Assembly (NCBI GenBank): GCA_022768865.1
Contig: JALELH010000027.1
Location: 1 to 64,000 of the forward strand
Source: Spirochaetia bacterium
GTDB taxonomy: Bacteria > Spirochaetota > Spirochaetia > Treponematales > Treponemataceae
Length of the DNA stretch: 64,000 nt
Direction: 5' to 3'
Shown here: in pieces, positions 24,592-33,864 of the stretch
How positions within the stretch are numbered: the first letter of the stretch is position 1
Layout of the letters: every line of letters starts with the position of its first letter
Position numbers and translations under genes: made by a program
Notes under the pieces: generated by a model
Databases searched by the model: none
The model's input: only the letters and a program-made list of their open reading frames with translations
Told to the model about the DNA's origin: nothing

Positions 24592-27500
24592 ATGAAACCG
24601 CTTTTTATACACATGAAAAACATTGGTCCCTTTGTGGATGAAAAACTTGATTTTACTCAGCTGGAAGAAGTATTTCTTCTTTGCGGCGATACAGGTGCCG
24701 GCAAGACTACAATTTTTGATGCCATGACTTTTGCTTTATATGGAGAATTTCTTGGAGCCAGAAAAGGAAAGGCAAAAGATTTCCGATCTCAGTTTGCTAA
24801 AAGTGATGATGATTCTTTTGTAGAACTTGAATTTTCTTCTGACGGTGAAAAATACCGTGTAGTCAGGACATTGCCGCGCCCTTATATAAACAGAAATAAA
24901 AAGGCAGATGTAAAAGCCTCTGAACTTAGCGTTGAAAAGTTTAACAGGGAATCTGAAAAATATGAATTCATTAATGCAGGCAAAAAGGAACTGGATTCCA
25001 TGCTTGCCCAGATTGTTGGTCTTAATGCGCCTGAATTTTCTAAAATCGTAGTTCTTCCTCAGGGTGAATTTTCTGAATTTCTTCGTGCCAATTCCAATGA
25101 TAAGCAGGAAATTTTAAAGAAACTTTTTCCTGTTGATTTTTATCAGTCCATTGTTGAACTTGTAAAAGAAAAAAATGACGCTTTGCAGCTTAAGATTAAT
25201 TCTGCTCAGGCAGGACTGGATGAACTTCTTAAGGAAAATGATTTTACGGGTGCAGAAGAAAAACTTGATTCTTATAAAAATAAAATCGATGAAAATAAGA
25301 AGAAACAAAATGAACTGAATAAAGAAAAAGATGAACTTAATGCAGGTTTAGCAAAAGTTACGGCTGCAATGGACGATGCACAGGAACTTGAAAATTCCCA
25401 GGCAGAACTTAAGAAGCTTGCAGAAAATAAAAAGTCTATTGAAGAACTTGAAGAAAAACTTAATCTTTCAGATGATGCTGAACTTATTAAACCTTTTATA
25501 GATGTAAGAAATCAGCGTCAGAAAGAATTTGATGCTGATGAAGCCAGATTTAATGAATACACGGAGAAAGCAAAGGAAGCAGAATTAAAATTAAACGAAC
25601 TGAAAGATAAGGAAAATGAAAATACAGAACTTGGCAAGAATATTGAAGAAAATAAAAAGCAGCTGCAAAGTTTAAATGACAAGCTTGATGCTGCAGGAAA
25701 ATATGAAGCACAGGTTAAAGCCCATGCAGGTTTTGAGAAAAAACTTGATGAAGCAAAAGCCGGCCTTGAAAAGCAAAACGAAGAACTTAAAAACCTTCAG
25801 AAAAAAATCCGTCATAATGCTGAAGAAGCTGGACTTTCTGCAGAACTTGAGTCATCAGAAATTCCTGCTCAAATAATTGAAAAGTTTAACAAGGCAATTG
25901 AAGAAAGCCGTGCTGCCGATGAACTTTACAACAAGGTTAACAAGTTTAATGGACTTAAAAAAAATATTTCAGAAGCAGAAGAAAATGTAAAAAACTTTTC
26001 GGCAGAAAAAGCAGAATGCGAAAAGCAGATTGAAAACAATGAAAAACTTCTTGCTGAGTATAAGGCTCAGAAAGAAGAGCAGGCTGCAAAAAATACTGCC
26101 GTAACCTTAGTTCATTTGCTAAAGGATGGATGTCCTTGTCCTGTCTGCGGTTCCATTGAACATCCGAAGCCCGTAAAGGCCGCTAAAGGTTTTCTTGATT
26201 TAGATGAAAAAATTTCTACTGCAGAACGTGCCGTAAAAACAGAAACGGAATTAAAATCCTCCAAGGCAGAAAAAATTGCAGCAGAAAACAAACTTCTGGA
26301 AAAACTGAATGAAGAATTTTCTGAACTTGAAAAAATATGTGCAGGTCTTTCACTTGAAGAGGTCACAAAAAAATCAGATCTGCTTAAAGATGAAATGTAC
26401 AGGATGCAGGATTTAAAGGAAAAGTGCCTGAATCTTGCAAAGAAAATTGAAACGGCAAAAGTAAAGGTTGAAAATCTTAAAGAAGAAAAGGCAAATGCAG
26501 AAAGTAATTTTAATTCTTCTTTAGCAACCTTAAAAGGCTTTGAAGAGCAGATTAAGAAAAATGGCAGCCAAATAAAATCTTCAAAAGAACTTGAAACGGA
26601 AATTGAAAACCTTAATAAAATTCTTGCTGAACAGGAAAAGGCTTTTAGTAAATTTACTAAGGATTTGAACAATGCAATCACTGACTCAGAAGCTTCCAAT
26701 GCCAGGAAGATTGAATCTGAAAATGCACGGTCTGCGGCAAATGAAAAACTAAAGGAATCTGAATCTGTTCTTGCAGAAAAACTTGCTTCTTCAAAATTCA
26801 AGACAGAAAAGGAAGTTCTTGATTCATTTATAGAAAAGGAACAGAAGGCAGAATTTAAAGAAGAAGTTTTAAATTTCCATAATGAAGTTTCACGCCTTGA
26901 AACTGGCATTGAAGTTTTATCAAAAAAAGTTTCAGAAAAATATTCAGTTTTAAAAGAAAAGGCAGAAAATATTCAGAATGAAATAAATTCCGCAGAAGAA
27001 AAAATTTCAGATTCAGCAAAAAATCTGGAAGAACTTCTTGCTGAAAAAAACGGTTTTGAAAAAGACTATTTCAGGTATAAAGAAAAAACTGATGAACTTG
27101 CGAAGTTAGAAAATTCCGGAAAACCTCTTGCCATGCTTTATAAAGACCTTTCCGGTGATAATCCTTCTAAAGTTAAATTTGAAACCTGGTTCCTTGGACT
27201 TTTCTTTGATGACGTTGTTGTTTCTGCAAACAGGCATCTTTTAAGAATTTCCGGTGAACGCTACGAGTTTAAAATGGACACGGAAAAAACCGGCGGAAAT
27301 TCTTATCATGGCCTTGATCTTGTTGTTCATGACTATCAGGTAAACCAGGATCGTGACACGGCAACTTTAAGCGGCGGTGAAACTTTTATGGCATCAATCA
27401 GTCTTGCTCTTGGACTTACGGAAGTTGTTCAGAAAACCAGCAGCCTTGATTCTCTTTTTATTGATGAAGGTTTTGGCTCACTGGATAAGGAAAGCCTAGA

Positions 27501-27642
27501 AATGGCCGTTGGAGTTTTGCAGGACATCGGAACGACAAGAACCGTCGGCGTAATTTCTCACGTAGAAGAAATGCTGGATGCCATTGCCTGCCACGTAAAT
27601 GTCCGGAAAACAAGGCATGGTTCTTATATTGAATATCAATGA
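24592..27642 (+). CDS. sbcC: Nuclease SbcCD subunit C
   Basis: The 1016-aa SMC-like ATPase has Walker A GDTGAGKTTIFDAMTFALYG near residue 33, then long coiled coils rich in E, K and N. A zinc-hook motif CPCPVCGS sits near residue 510. The C-terminal head has signature LSGGETFMASISLALGL and Walker B SLFIDEGFGSLD. It bridges DNA ends and drives SbcD. It is the second gene of sbcDC, with near-overlapping translation. A family 1 repeat remnant follows its stop. Confidence 0.94.
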   Translation: MKPLFIHMKNIGPFVDEKLDFTQLEEVFLLCGDTGAGKTTIFDAMTFALYGEFLGARKGKAKDFRSQFAKSDDDSFVELEFSSDGEKYRVVRTLPRPYINRNKKADVKASELSVEKFNRESEKYEFINAGKKELDSMLAQIVGLNAPEFSKIVVLPQGEFSEFLRANSNDKQEILKKLFPVDFYQSIVELVKEKNDALQLKINSAQAGLDELLKENDFTGAEEKLDSYKNKIDENKKKQNELNKEKDELNAGLAKVTAAMDDAQELENSQAELKKLAENKKSIEELEEKLNLSDDAELIKPFIDVRNQRQKEFDADEARFNEYTEKAKEAELKLNELKDKENENTELGKNIEENKKQLQSLNDKLDAAGKYEAQVKAHAGFEKKLDEAKAGLEKQNEELKNLQKKIRHNAEEAGLSAELESSEIPAQIIEKFNKAIEESRAADELYNKVNKFNGLKKNISEAEENVKNFSAEKAECEKQIENNEKLLAEYKAQKEEQAAKNTAVTLVHLLKDGCPCPVCGSIEHPKPVKAAKGFLDLDEKISTAERAVKTETELKSSKAEKIAAENKLLEKLNEEFSELEKICAGLSLEEVTKKSDLLKDEMYRMQDLKEKCLNLAKKIETAKVKVENLKEEKANAESNFNSSLATLKGFEEQIKKNGSQIKSSKELETEIENLNKILAEQEKAFSKFTKDLNNAITDSEASNARKIESENARSAANEKLKESESVLAEKLASSKFKTEKEVLDSFIEKEQKAEFKEEVLNFHNEVSRLETGIEVLSKKVSEKYSVLKEKAENIQNEINSAEEKISDSAKNLEELLAEKNGFEKDYFRYKEKTDELAKLENSGKPLAMLYKDLSGDNPSKVKFETWFLGLFFDDVVVSANRHLLRISGERYEFKMDTEKTGGNSYHGLDLVVHDYQVNQDRDTATLSGGETFMASISLALGLTEVVQKTSSLDSLFIDEGFGSLDKESLEMAVGVLQDIGTTRTVGVISHVEEMLDAIACHVNVRKTRHGSYIEYQ

Positions 27643-27651
27643 TGAAAATCC

Positions 27652-27668
27652 TGGCGAGAGGCGTTTAT
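27652..27668. repeat. Half copy of family 1 element end
   Basis: TGGCGAGAGGCGTTTAT differs by one base from the TGCCGAGAGGCGTTTAT end of the family 1 elements. The rest of the element is absent. Confidence 0.5.
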
Positions 27669-27820
27669 TTGAAACTTTAATCATCATTTATTTTTAATTG
27701 TAAAATTCGGAACTGAAAAGAAAATCGGCCCTGTTTTGCTTTTCAAAATATTTAAAAAAGTTTAGTATTGCTAAAGTAAAGTCGCAGTCTGCGGCGCAAA
27801 TAATTTTAAGGGGTTATAAT

Positions 27821-29176
27821 ATGGAATACAAAATTACTAACGCTTATTGTAAACGTGTTTGGGATGACATTTCTGCTCGCTATGCAGATCAGGGTCACTT
27901 CCTTCAGGCCGCAGGTCTCGTTCTTCAGACAATTTCACCTGTAGTAGACAAAATGCCGGAACTTGAAAAGACAGCAGTTCTTGAACGCCTTGTTGAACCA
28001 GAAAGAATCATTATGTTCCGCGTTCCTTGGACAGACGACAAGGGTGTGCCACATGTAAACCGTGGTTTCCGTGTTCAGTTTAACAGCGCAATCGGACCTT
28101 ACAAAGGAGGACTCCGTTTCTCTCCAGAAGTTGGTCTTGATGTCCTTAAGTTCCTTGGTTTTGAACAGGTTCTTAAAAATTCACTTACAACACTTCCTAT
28201 GGGCGGTGGAAAAGGTGGTTCAGACTTTGATGCACACGGAAAGTCAGAAGGTGAAGTTATGCGTTTCTGCCAGTCTTTCATGACAGAACTTTACCGCCAT
28301 ATCGGTGCAGATACAGATGTTCCAGCAGGAGACAAGGGTGTTGGCGGACGCGAAGTTGCATGGATGTTTGGTCAGTACAAGAGAATTGCCAACGTATGGA
28401 CTGGTGTTCTTACTGGTAAGGGCCTTGACTTCGGTGGTTCTTTGATTCGTCCTGAAGCTACAGGTTACGGACTTATTTACTTTGCAGAATGTATGCTTGC
28501 AAAGATGGGAACAGATTTCAAGGGAAAGACTTGTCTTGTTTCAGGTAAGGGTAACGTTGCTCAGTATGCCTGTGAAAAGATTAACCAGCTCGGTGGTAAG
28601 GTTATCACAATGTCTGACTCTTCTGGATACATTATTGATGAAGACGGAATTGATGCAGAAAAGCTTGCTTACATTGCAGGTCTTGCAGCTACAAAGGCAC
28701 GCATCAGCGAATATGTTAAAAAATATTCAAAGGCTAAATTCTTTGCCGGTGAAAAGCCATGGGGAGTTAAGGCAGACTATGCATTCCCTTGTGCAACACA
28801 GGATGAAATTTACGAAGAGGATGCAAAGAAACTTGTTGCAAACGGAATCAAGCTTGTAGCAGAAGGTGCAAACATGCCAACTCGTGCAGAAGCTATTGCT
28901 TACCTTCAGGCTAACGGTGTTCGCTTTGCTCCTGGCAAGGCTTCTAATGCCGGTGGTGTTGCAGTTTCTGGTCTTGAAATGTCTCAGAACAGCGAACGCC
29001 TTTCATGGACACGCGAAGAAGTTGATGCAAAACTTAAGAACATCATGACACAGATTCACGACAACGCATGGAATACAGCAAAGGAATATGCAACAGAAGG
29101 CGATTACGTTTCTGGTGCTAACATTTACGGATTCCTTAAAGTTGCACGTGCAATGATGGCACAGGGACTTTGCTAA
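27821..29176 (+). CDS. gdhA: NADP-type glutamate dehydrogenase
   Basis: The 451-aa hexameric-type GDH has the substrate-binding stretch RGFRVQFNSAIGPYKGGLRF and the catalytic lysine motif PMGGGKGGSDFDAHGKS. DTDVPAGDKGVGGREVAWMFG and the Rossmann motif SGKGNVAQYACEKI follow. These features and the length are typical of the biosynthetic NADP(H) enzyme that joins ammonia to 2-oxoglutarate. An AAGGGG ribosome binding site precedes the ATG. The codons are regular and the gene is monocistronic, with a terminator at 29232. Highly expressed GDH fits ammonia assimilation in a gut organism. Confidence 0.94.
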   Translation: MEYKITNAYCKRVWDDISARYADQGHFLQAAGLVLQTISPVVDKMPELEKTAVLERLVEPERIIMFRVPWTDDKGVPHVNRGFRVQFNSAIGPYKGGLRFSPEVGLDVLKFLGFEQVLKNSLTTLPMGGGKGGSDFDAHGKSEGEVMRFCQSFMTELYRHIGADTDVPAGDKGVGGREVAWMFGQYKRIANVWTGVLTGKGLDFGGSLIRPEATGYGLIYFAECMLAKMGTDFKGKTCLVSGKGNVAQYACEKINQLGGKVITMSDSSGYIIDEDGIDAEKLAYIAGLAATKARISEYVKKYSKAKFFAGEKPWGVKADYAFPCATQDEIYEEDAKKLVANGIKLVAEGANMPTRAEAIAYLQANGVRFAPGKASNAGGVAVSGLEMSQNSERLSWTREEVDAKLKNIMTQIHDNAWNTAKEYATEGDYVSGANIYGFLKVARAMMAQGLC

Positions 29177-29231
29177 TAAAAATCCCGGCACCATAAAATT
29201 TAAAAATAATTTATAAAATCAGGATAAAATG

Positions 29232-29269
29232 AACGGCAGTTAAGCAAAAACTTAGCTGCCGTTTTTTTT
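29232..29269 (+). terminator. Terminator after gdhA
   Basis: AACGGCAGTTAAG (29232-29244) and CTTAGCTGCCGTT (29250-29262) form a 13-bp stem with one wobble pair, followed by a T run to 29269. The T run overlaps the end of the convergent eda gene. Confidence 0.85.
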
Positions 29270-29846
29270 ATTTCAGCATCCAGCTGCCGCCAACGCAGAA
29301 AACATTTTCAAGTTCCAGATAGTTTTTGTAATTGCTTTCAGAAATTCCGCCTGTTGGCATGAACTTAACCTGAGGGAAAGGCCCCGAAAGTGCCTTGAGC
29401 ATTTTTATTCCGCCTAAGGCTTCTGCAGGGAAGAATTTAAGAAAATTAAGTCCATAGGAAAGGGCAAGTTCAATATCGGATGGGGTTGCAACTCCGGGAA
29501 AAACAGGAATTTCATTTTTAAGGCACCATTCAACTGTAGAAGGATTAAATCCCGGGGAAACAATAAAGGCAACACCGGAATCCTTTGCCATGGATGCAAG
29601 TTCCGGGTTTATGACGGTTCCCGCTCCAATTAAAAGTTCAGAAAACTTTATCCTTAGTTCCTTTATTGCATCTGCAATCATTTTATAGCCGGTTTTGCCT
29701 TCTGTGGTGCGGAATGTAACTTCCAGTGCACCCATTCCTTTTTTCTGGGCAAGTTCCGCTGTAGAAAGGGCGGATTCAATATTTTTAACCGTTAAAACCG
29801 GAATTATTCCCGCTGCTGAAAATTTTTCTGCAATTTCTTCAAACAT
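29268..29846 (-). CDS. eda: KDPG/KHG aldolase
   Basis: The 192-aa class I aldolase has the active-site Glu in GALEVTFRT, the substrate-binding IGAGTV, FIVSPGFNP, the Schiff-base lysine in LNFLKFFPAEALGG and PTGGIS near the end. It cleaves 2-keto-3-deoxy-6-phosphogluconate to pyruvate and glyceraldehyde-3-phosphate. It stands alone, convergent with gdhA and divergent from the LacI regulator. No other Entner-Doudoroff or uronate genes are in the window. Its promoter region shares about 100 bp with the LacI side. Confidence 0.9.
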   Translation of the reverse strand: MFEEIAEKFSAAGIIPVLTVKNIESALSTAELAQKKGMGALEVTFRTTEGKTGYKMIADAIKELRIKFSELLIGAGTVINPELASMAKDSGVAFIVSPGFNPSTVEWCLKNEIPVFPGVATPSDIELALSYGLNFLKFFPAEALGGIKMLKALSGPFPQVKFMPTGGISESNYKNYLELENVFCVGGSWMLK

Positions 29847-29948
29847 ATATGTATTTTAGTTTAGAATTTATTTTTTTACTACTGAAAATGTTAAATTGGA
29901 AACGTTATGAAAATTGTATTAAATATTTAAAAAATATAAAAAAAAAGT

Positions 29949-29989
29949 TTGACAGACAGAATCAACACGTGTATACTTTATCGTGTTGA
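29949..29989 (+). promoter_or_regulatory. LacI-gene promoter with operator
   Basis: TTGACA (29949-29954), 17-bp spacer, TATACT (29972-29977). TCAACACG (29962-29969) and CGTGTTGA (29982-29989) form a perfect inverted repeat spanning the -10. The left part also reads as a full operator-like site, TCAACACGTGTATA. The same half-sites fuse into GTCAACGCGTGTTGAC at 34816. Confidence 0.8.
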
Positions 29990-30055
29990 GCAAACGATTT
30001 TCCTTGTTTTTGTTCTACAGTTGAATTAAACTTTATAGCAGTTGGGAAGTTAGGA

Positions 30056-31060
30056 ATGGAAAAAATGACGTCGGCAGTTACAATTGCAGATATAGCAGAA
30101 AAACTTGGGGTTTCCAAGTCTACTGTTTCCCGTGCAATTAATTGCAAAGGACGCATTGGTGCAGAGACACGCCGTAAAATTCTGGAAATGGCCGAATCCT
30201 GCAACTATATTCCAAATCCAATGGCAAAAGGCCTTGTTTTACGGCGGACTTTTAACATTGGCGTTGTAATTCCCCGTGACGCAGACAAAGGCGATATTCC
30301 TTTTTTTCAGAATTGCCTTGTAGGTATTTCTGAAGCGGTTTACAGGCTTGATTATGATGTTGTTCTTGTTGTTCAGGGGGCTGATGACATAACGCCTTTA
30401 AGACGGCTTGTTACAAACAGAAAAGTTGACGGTGTAATTCTTACCCGCCTTGAAGAAGATGATCAGGCTGTAAAGTTCCTTAAGAAGGAAGGAATTCCCT
30501 TTCTGGTTTTTGGAACTTCTGACGATGAAGAACTTTACCAGATTGACAGTGACCAGGTTTCCGGCTGCTTTGAAATGACAAAGTTCATGATAAGCAAAGG
30601 TTGCAGCAGGGTTGCTGTTTTAGGGGGAAATAAAAACTACCGTGTAAACGGTTTCAGGCTTAAGGGATTTAATGACGCCTGTGCTGCAAGCGGCATTTCC
30701 CTTAATGGTTGTCCGGTTTACTGGGGAATGGATGACCAGAAAAACATAGACGAAACGTTGCCGGAAATCATGAAGGATAATCCGCAATGCCTTGTCTGCA
30801 TGGATGATGCAATATGCGTTTATGTCCTTAAATGGCTTAAGCAGAATGAGTATGAAATTCCTGCTGACATTCAGGTTATTTCATTCTATGACAACCCGGT
30901 GCTGGAGAATAATACTCCGCCTGTTACTGCACTGAATGTAAACGTTTCCAGTTTTACTGGTGTTGCAGGTAAAGTATTGACGGGACTTATAGAAGGCAAG
31001 GCGGTTTCTAAAAAAACTTCTGTCGGCTATGAGCTTAAAATAAGGGAATCATTCCGTTAA
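30056..31060 (+). CDS. LacI-family transcriptional repressor
   Basis: The N-terminal HTH is typical: VTIADIAEKLGVSKSTVSRAIN, with hinge NYIPNPMAKGLVLRRT. The periplasmic-binding-like effector domain follows (residues about 65-334). Two candidate operators support a local regulon: one at its own promoter (29962-29989) and one at the GH35 beta-galactosidase promoter (34816-34831). The downstream binding-protein gene begins 86 bp after its stop. The inducer is probably a galactoside or its breakdown product; this is inference from the neighbouring enzyme. Confidence 0.9.
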   Translation: MEKMTSAVTIADIAEKLGVSKSTVSRAINCKGRIGAETRRKILEMAESCNYIPNPMAKGLVLRRTFNIGVVIPRDADKGDIPFFQNCLVGISEAVYRLDYDVVLVVQGADDITPLRRLVTNRKVDGVILTRLEEDDQAVKFLKKEGIPFLVFGTSDDEELYQIDSDQVSGCFEMTKFMISKGCSRVAVLGGNKNYRVNGFRLKGFNDACAASGISLNGCPVYWGMDDQKNIDETLPEIMKDNPQCLVCMDDAICVYVLKWLKQNEYEIPADIQVISFYDNPVLENNTPPVTALNVNVSSFTGVAGKVLTGLIEGKAVSKKTSVGYELKIRESFR

Positions 31061-31146
31061 TTCGGTTTGAATATATCAGTAAAATTTTCAGAACTTAAAA
31101 TTAAAAGTTTTTTGATTCTGATTCTTCATTATCTAGGAGGATTTAT

Positions 31147-32358
31147 ATGAAGAAAATTGTATTTGCAGCTACTGCATTTGCTGCTGCTGCACTTGCTTTG
31201 ACAGGTTGTTCAAAGAAAGAAGGTGCTTCTGCTAAAAAGTCAGAAGAAAAGGTTGTTCTCACAGTTTGGGAATCTCTTCAGGGACCAGATGAATTCATCA
31301 AGCAGGCTGGAGAAGCTTACACAAAGGCTAATCCAAATGTAGAAATCAAGTTCGTAAACGTAGAACTTGGTGATGCAGCAGGACAGATTGCCCTTGACGG
31401 ACCAGCAGGAGTAGGACCTGATATTTTTGCAGCACCACATGACAAGCTCGGTGAACTTGTAAACGGCGGTCATATTCTTCCAACTGTAGATGCTGATGCA
31501 GTTAAGTCTTCAGTTCTTGGTGCTTGTTCACAGGCCCTTACTTATGAAGGAAAAATGTATGGATACCCTGTTTCTGCAGAAACATACGCTCTTTTCTACA
31601 ACAAGGATCTTATTTCAGAATCTGATGTTCCAAAAACATGGGAAGACCTTATTGCATGGACAAAGACATTCAATGCTAACAACAGCGGAAAACGCGGATT
31701 TGTAATGGATGTTGGTAACGGATACTACACAATTCTCTTTACAACAGCTGGTGGAAACCGCCTTTTTGGACCAACTGGAACAGATTCAACATCTTCTTAC
31801 CTCAATACACCAAATTCTGTTAAGGGTATGCAGCTTTTCCAGTCACTTAAGGAAGCACTTAATGTTCCTGCTTCTGACCTTGATACAGGTAACTGTGATG
31901 CAGCATTCCAGGGTGGAAATGCAGCTATGCACATTACTGGACCATGGAACATCAAGAACTTCAAGGATGCAGGTCTTAACTTTGGTGTAGCACCACTTCC
32001 TGCTCTTCCTGGAGATTCAGTTCCATCTTCTTCATTCTCTGGAACACGTGCTATGTTCGTTTCTGCATATTCAAATCATCCTGCAGAAGCAGCTGACTTT
32101 GCTAAGTTCCTTATTTCTACTTCAATGCAGCAGCTCCGCTTTGACCTGACAGGTGCTATGCCTTCAATTGATACACCAGTTTCAAGCCCATACATCAGCG
32201 GCTTCCTCAAGCAGCTTGACTACGCATTCCCAATGCCATCAATTCCTGAAATGGCAAAGTTCTGGGAAACAATGGGTAACACATCAAAGAACATCTGGGA
32301 CGGTGCAGACGCTAAGGCTGAACTTGATGCTTGTGATGCAGCAATCATCGGAAAATAA
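31147..32358 (+). CDS. Sugar ABC transporter substrate-binding lipoprotein (MalE-type)
   Basis: The signal peptide ends in the lipobox LTGC (cleavage before C19 or so), placing the protein on the outer face of the inner membrane. The mature protein is an SBP_bac_1/MalE-type binder: VVLTVWESLQGPDEFIKQAGEAY, GPDIFAAPHDKLGELV, YGYPVSAETYALFYNKDL, GNAAMHITGPWNI and ADFAKFLIS. AGGAGG precedes the ATG. It is followed by a large double hairpin and then malF/malG-like permease genes. With GH35 downstream, the likely cargo is a galacto-oligosaccharide, though maltodextrin cannot be excluded. Confidence 0.9.
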   Translation: MKKIVFAATAFAAAALALTGCSKKEGASAKKSEEKVVLTVWESLQGPDEFIKQAGEAYTKANPNVEIKFVNVELGDAAGQIALDGPAGVGPDIFAAPHDKLGELVNGGHILPTVDADAVKSSVLGACSQALTYEGKMYGYPVSAETYALFYNKDLISESDVPKTWEDLIAWTKTFNANNSGKRGFVMDVGNGYYTILFTTAGGNRLFGPTGTDSTSSYLNTPNSVKGMQLFQSLKEALNVPASDLDTGNCDAAFQGGNAAMHITGPWNIKNFKDAGLNFGVAPLPALPGDSVPSSSFSGTRAMFVSAYSNHPAEAADFAKFLISTSMQQLRFDLTGAMPSIDTPVSSPYISGFLKQLDYAFPMPSIPEMAKFWETMGNTSKNIWDGADAKAELDACDAAIIGK

Positions 32359-32386
32359 GTTTTCCAAAATAAACTGAAATAGTTTG

Positions 32387-32460
32387 TGCAGGTAAGCAAT
32401 TGCTTGCCTGCATTTTCGGAAATTTAAGGTTTACAAAATGCCTTAAGTTTCCGAAAATGC
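32387..32460 (+). promoter_or_regulatory. Tandem long hairpins between binding-protein and permease genes
   Basis: TGCAGGTAAGCAATTGCTTGCCTGCA (32387-32412, quoted here as one palindrome in two halves TGCAGGTAAGCAA/TTGCTTGCCTGCA) is followed at once by a 20-bp stem. That stem is GCATTTTCGGAAATTTAAGG (32410-32429) against CCTTAAGTTTCCGAAAATGC (32441-32460), with one G-U pair and an 11-nt loop. There is no T run, so it is more likely an mRNA-stabilising or processing element that keeps the binding protein in excess. Confidence 0.7.
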
Positions 32461-32541
32461 ATAGTAGACTATTGTGCATCTGGAGTAATTTTATCAGATT
32501 ATAAAAATCCCATTGTTAATAAACTTTTTGCGAGGTGTCTT

Positions 32542-33864
32542 ATGCGGATAGAATCCGACGGAAGTTCAGCAAAGAAGGTAAAGTTGACAGCCTGTGGTTT
32601 TATGGGCCTGTCTCACATTCTTTACCTCAAGCAGTATTTGAAAGGTGGACTTTTTGCAGCAGTAGAAGTTCTTTTCCTTTGTTATTTGCCAACAGTATGT
32701 AAAAAGGTTTACGACCTTATTACCCTTGGTGATCCACAGCCGGATGTTCCCCTTAAGTTACGCAGCAATTCCATGTTTATGCTTATTGACGGAATCCTTA
32801 TGCTTTCAATAGTTGCTGTTTTTGCAATCCTTTACTGGATTTCCGTAAAAAGTGCTGAACGCGGCTACAGGGAATATACAAGAACAAAGAGATTTGTTAC
32901 CCAGAAAACTTCAATGACAGAAATCGGAAGCAATGCATTCCCTATTTCAGGACTTGCACCTTGTGTCCTAATGCTTCTTGTTTTTGTTGTTGTTCCTTTG
33001 CTTTTCAGCGTTTGTGTTGCATTTACAAACTATTCTGCACCAGAACATATTACACCAAAAAATACTGTAGACTGGGTTGGTTTTGATAACTTTAAGGATT
33101 TGCTTTTAGGCGGAACTACATGGTCAAAGGGTTTTGCACGCATTGCAGTGTGGACTTTAGTATGGGCAGTTGCTTCAACATTTACATGCTACTTCTGCGG
33201 ACTTCTTGTTGCAGTTCACCTTACAGAAAGCGGCGTTCGTTTTTCTTCTGTTTTCAGGTTCATCTTTATTTTGCCTTATGCCGTTCCTTCTGTTATTACA
33301 ATGATTTTGTGGAAGCACATGCTTAACGGAACATTCGGTATCGTAAACAGAACACTTCAGGCTTTGGGAATTTTAAGGCTTGACCAGACAATTCCATGGC
33401 TTGGTAACGCTAACCTTGCACAGCTTATGTGTGTCGTAATCAATCTGTGGGCCGGTTTCGGTTACTTTATGATGCTTTCTATGGGAACAATGACGGCAAT
33501 TTCAAAAGACATGTATGAAGCTGCAAAAATTGACGGTGCTTCAAGCTTCCAGACTTTAAAGAGCATTACACTTCCTCTTGTTCTTTACCAGACAATGCCT
33601 TTAATCATCATGAGCTTTACACACAACATTAACAACTTCGGAATCATCTTCTTCCTTACAGGCGGAAACCCTGTTGTAAAGGACAGCACGACAACAATGG
33701 CCGGTGGAACAGATATTCTTGTTACATGGATTTACAAGCTTACAATCACTTTGCAGAAATACAATTATGCTTCAGTTATTGCTGTTTTAATCTTTGTTGT
33801 TCTTGCTCCGTTTGCAATCTATCAGTTCAGAAATACAAAAGCTTTCAAGGAAGGTGAAGTATGA
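32542..33864 (+). CDS. Sugar ABC transporter permease (MalF-type)
   Basis: The 440-aa protein starts with a cytoplasmic segment and extra helices (MGLSHILYLKQYLKGGLFAAVEVLFLCYL). The permease core has the EAA loop MYEAAKIDGASSFQTLKSITLPLV, which docks on the transport ATPase. Length and the extended N-terminus match MalF-type subunits of the CUT1 family. It overlaps the next gene (MalG-type) by 4 bp (ATGA). No ATPase gene is present in the locus, so a shared MsmK/MalK-type ATPase elsewhere is implied. Confidence 0.88.
   Translation: MRIESDGSSAKKVKLTACGFMGLSHILYLKQYLKGGLFAAVEVLFLCYLPTVCKKVYDLITLGDPQPDVPLKLRSNSMFMLIDGILMLSIVAVFAILYWISVKSAERGYREYTRTKRFVTQKTSMTEIGSNAFPISGLAPCVLMLLVFVVVPLLFSVCVAFTNYSAPEHITPKNTVDWVGFDNFKDLLLGGTTWSKGFARIAVWTLVWAVASTFTCYFCGLLVAVHLTESGVRFSSVFRFIFILPYAVPSVITMILWKHMLNGTFGIVNRTLQALGILRLDQTIPWLGNANLAQLMCVVINLWAGFGYFMMLSMGTMTAISKDMYEAAKIDGASSFQTLKSITLPLVLYQTMPLIIMSFTHNINNFGIIFFLTGGNPVVKDSTTTMAGGTDILVTWIYKLTITLQKYNYASVIAVLIFVVLAPFAIYQFRNTKAFKEGEV

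Noticed and set aside
26112-26909. 265-aa minus-strand ORF inside sbcC
   Set aside because: Serine/phenylalanine-rich antisense of the coiled coil, a typical shadow.
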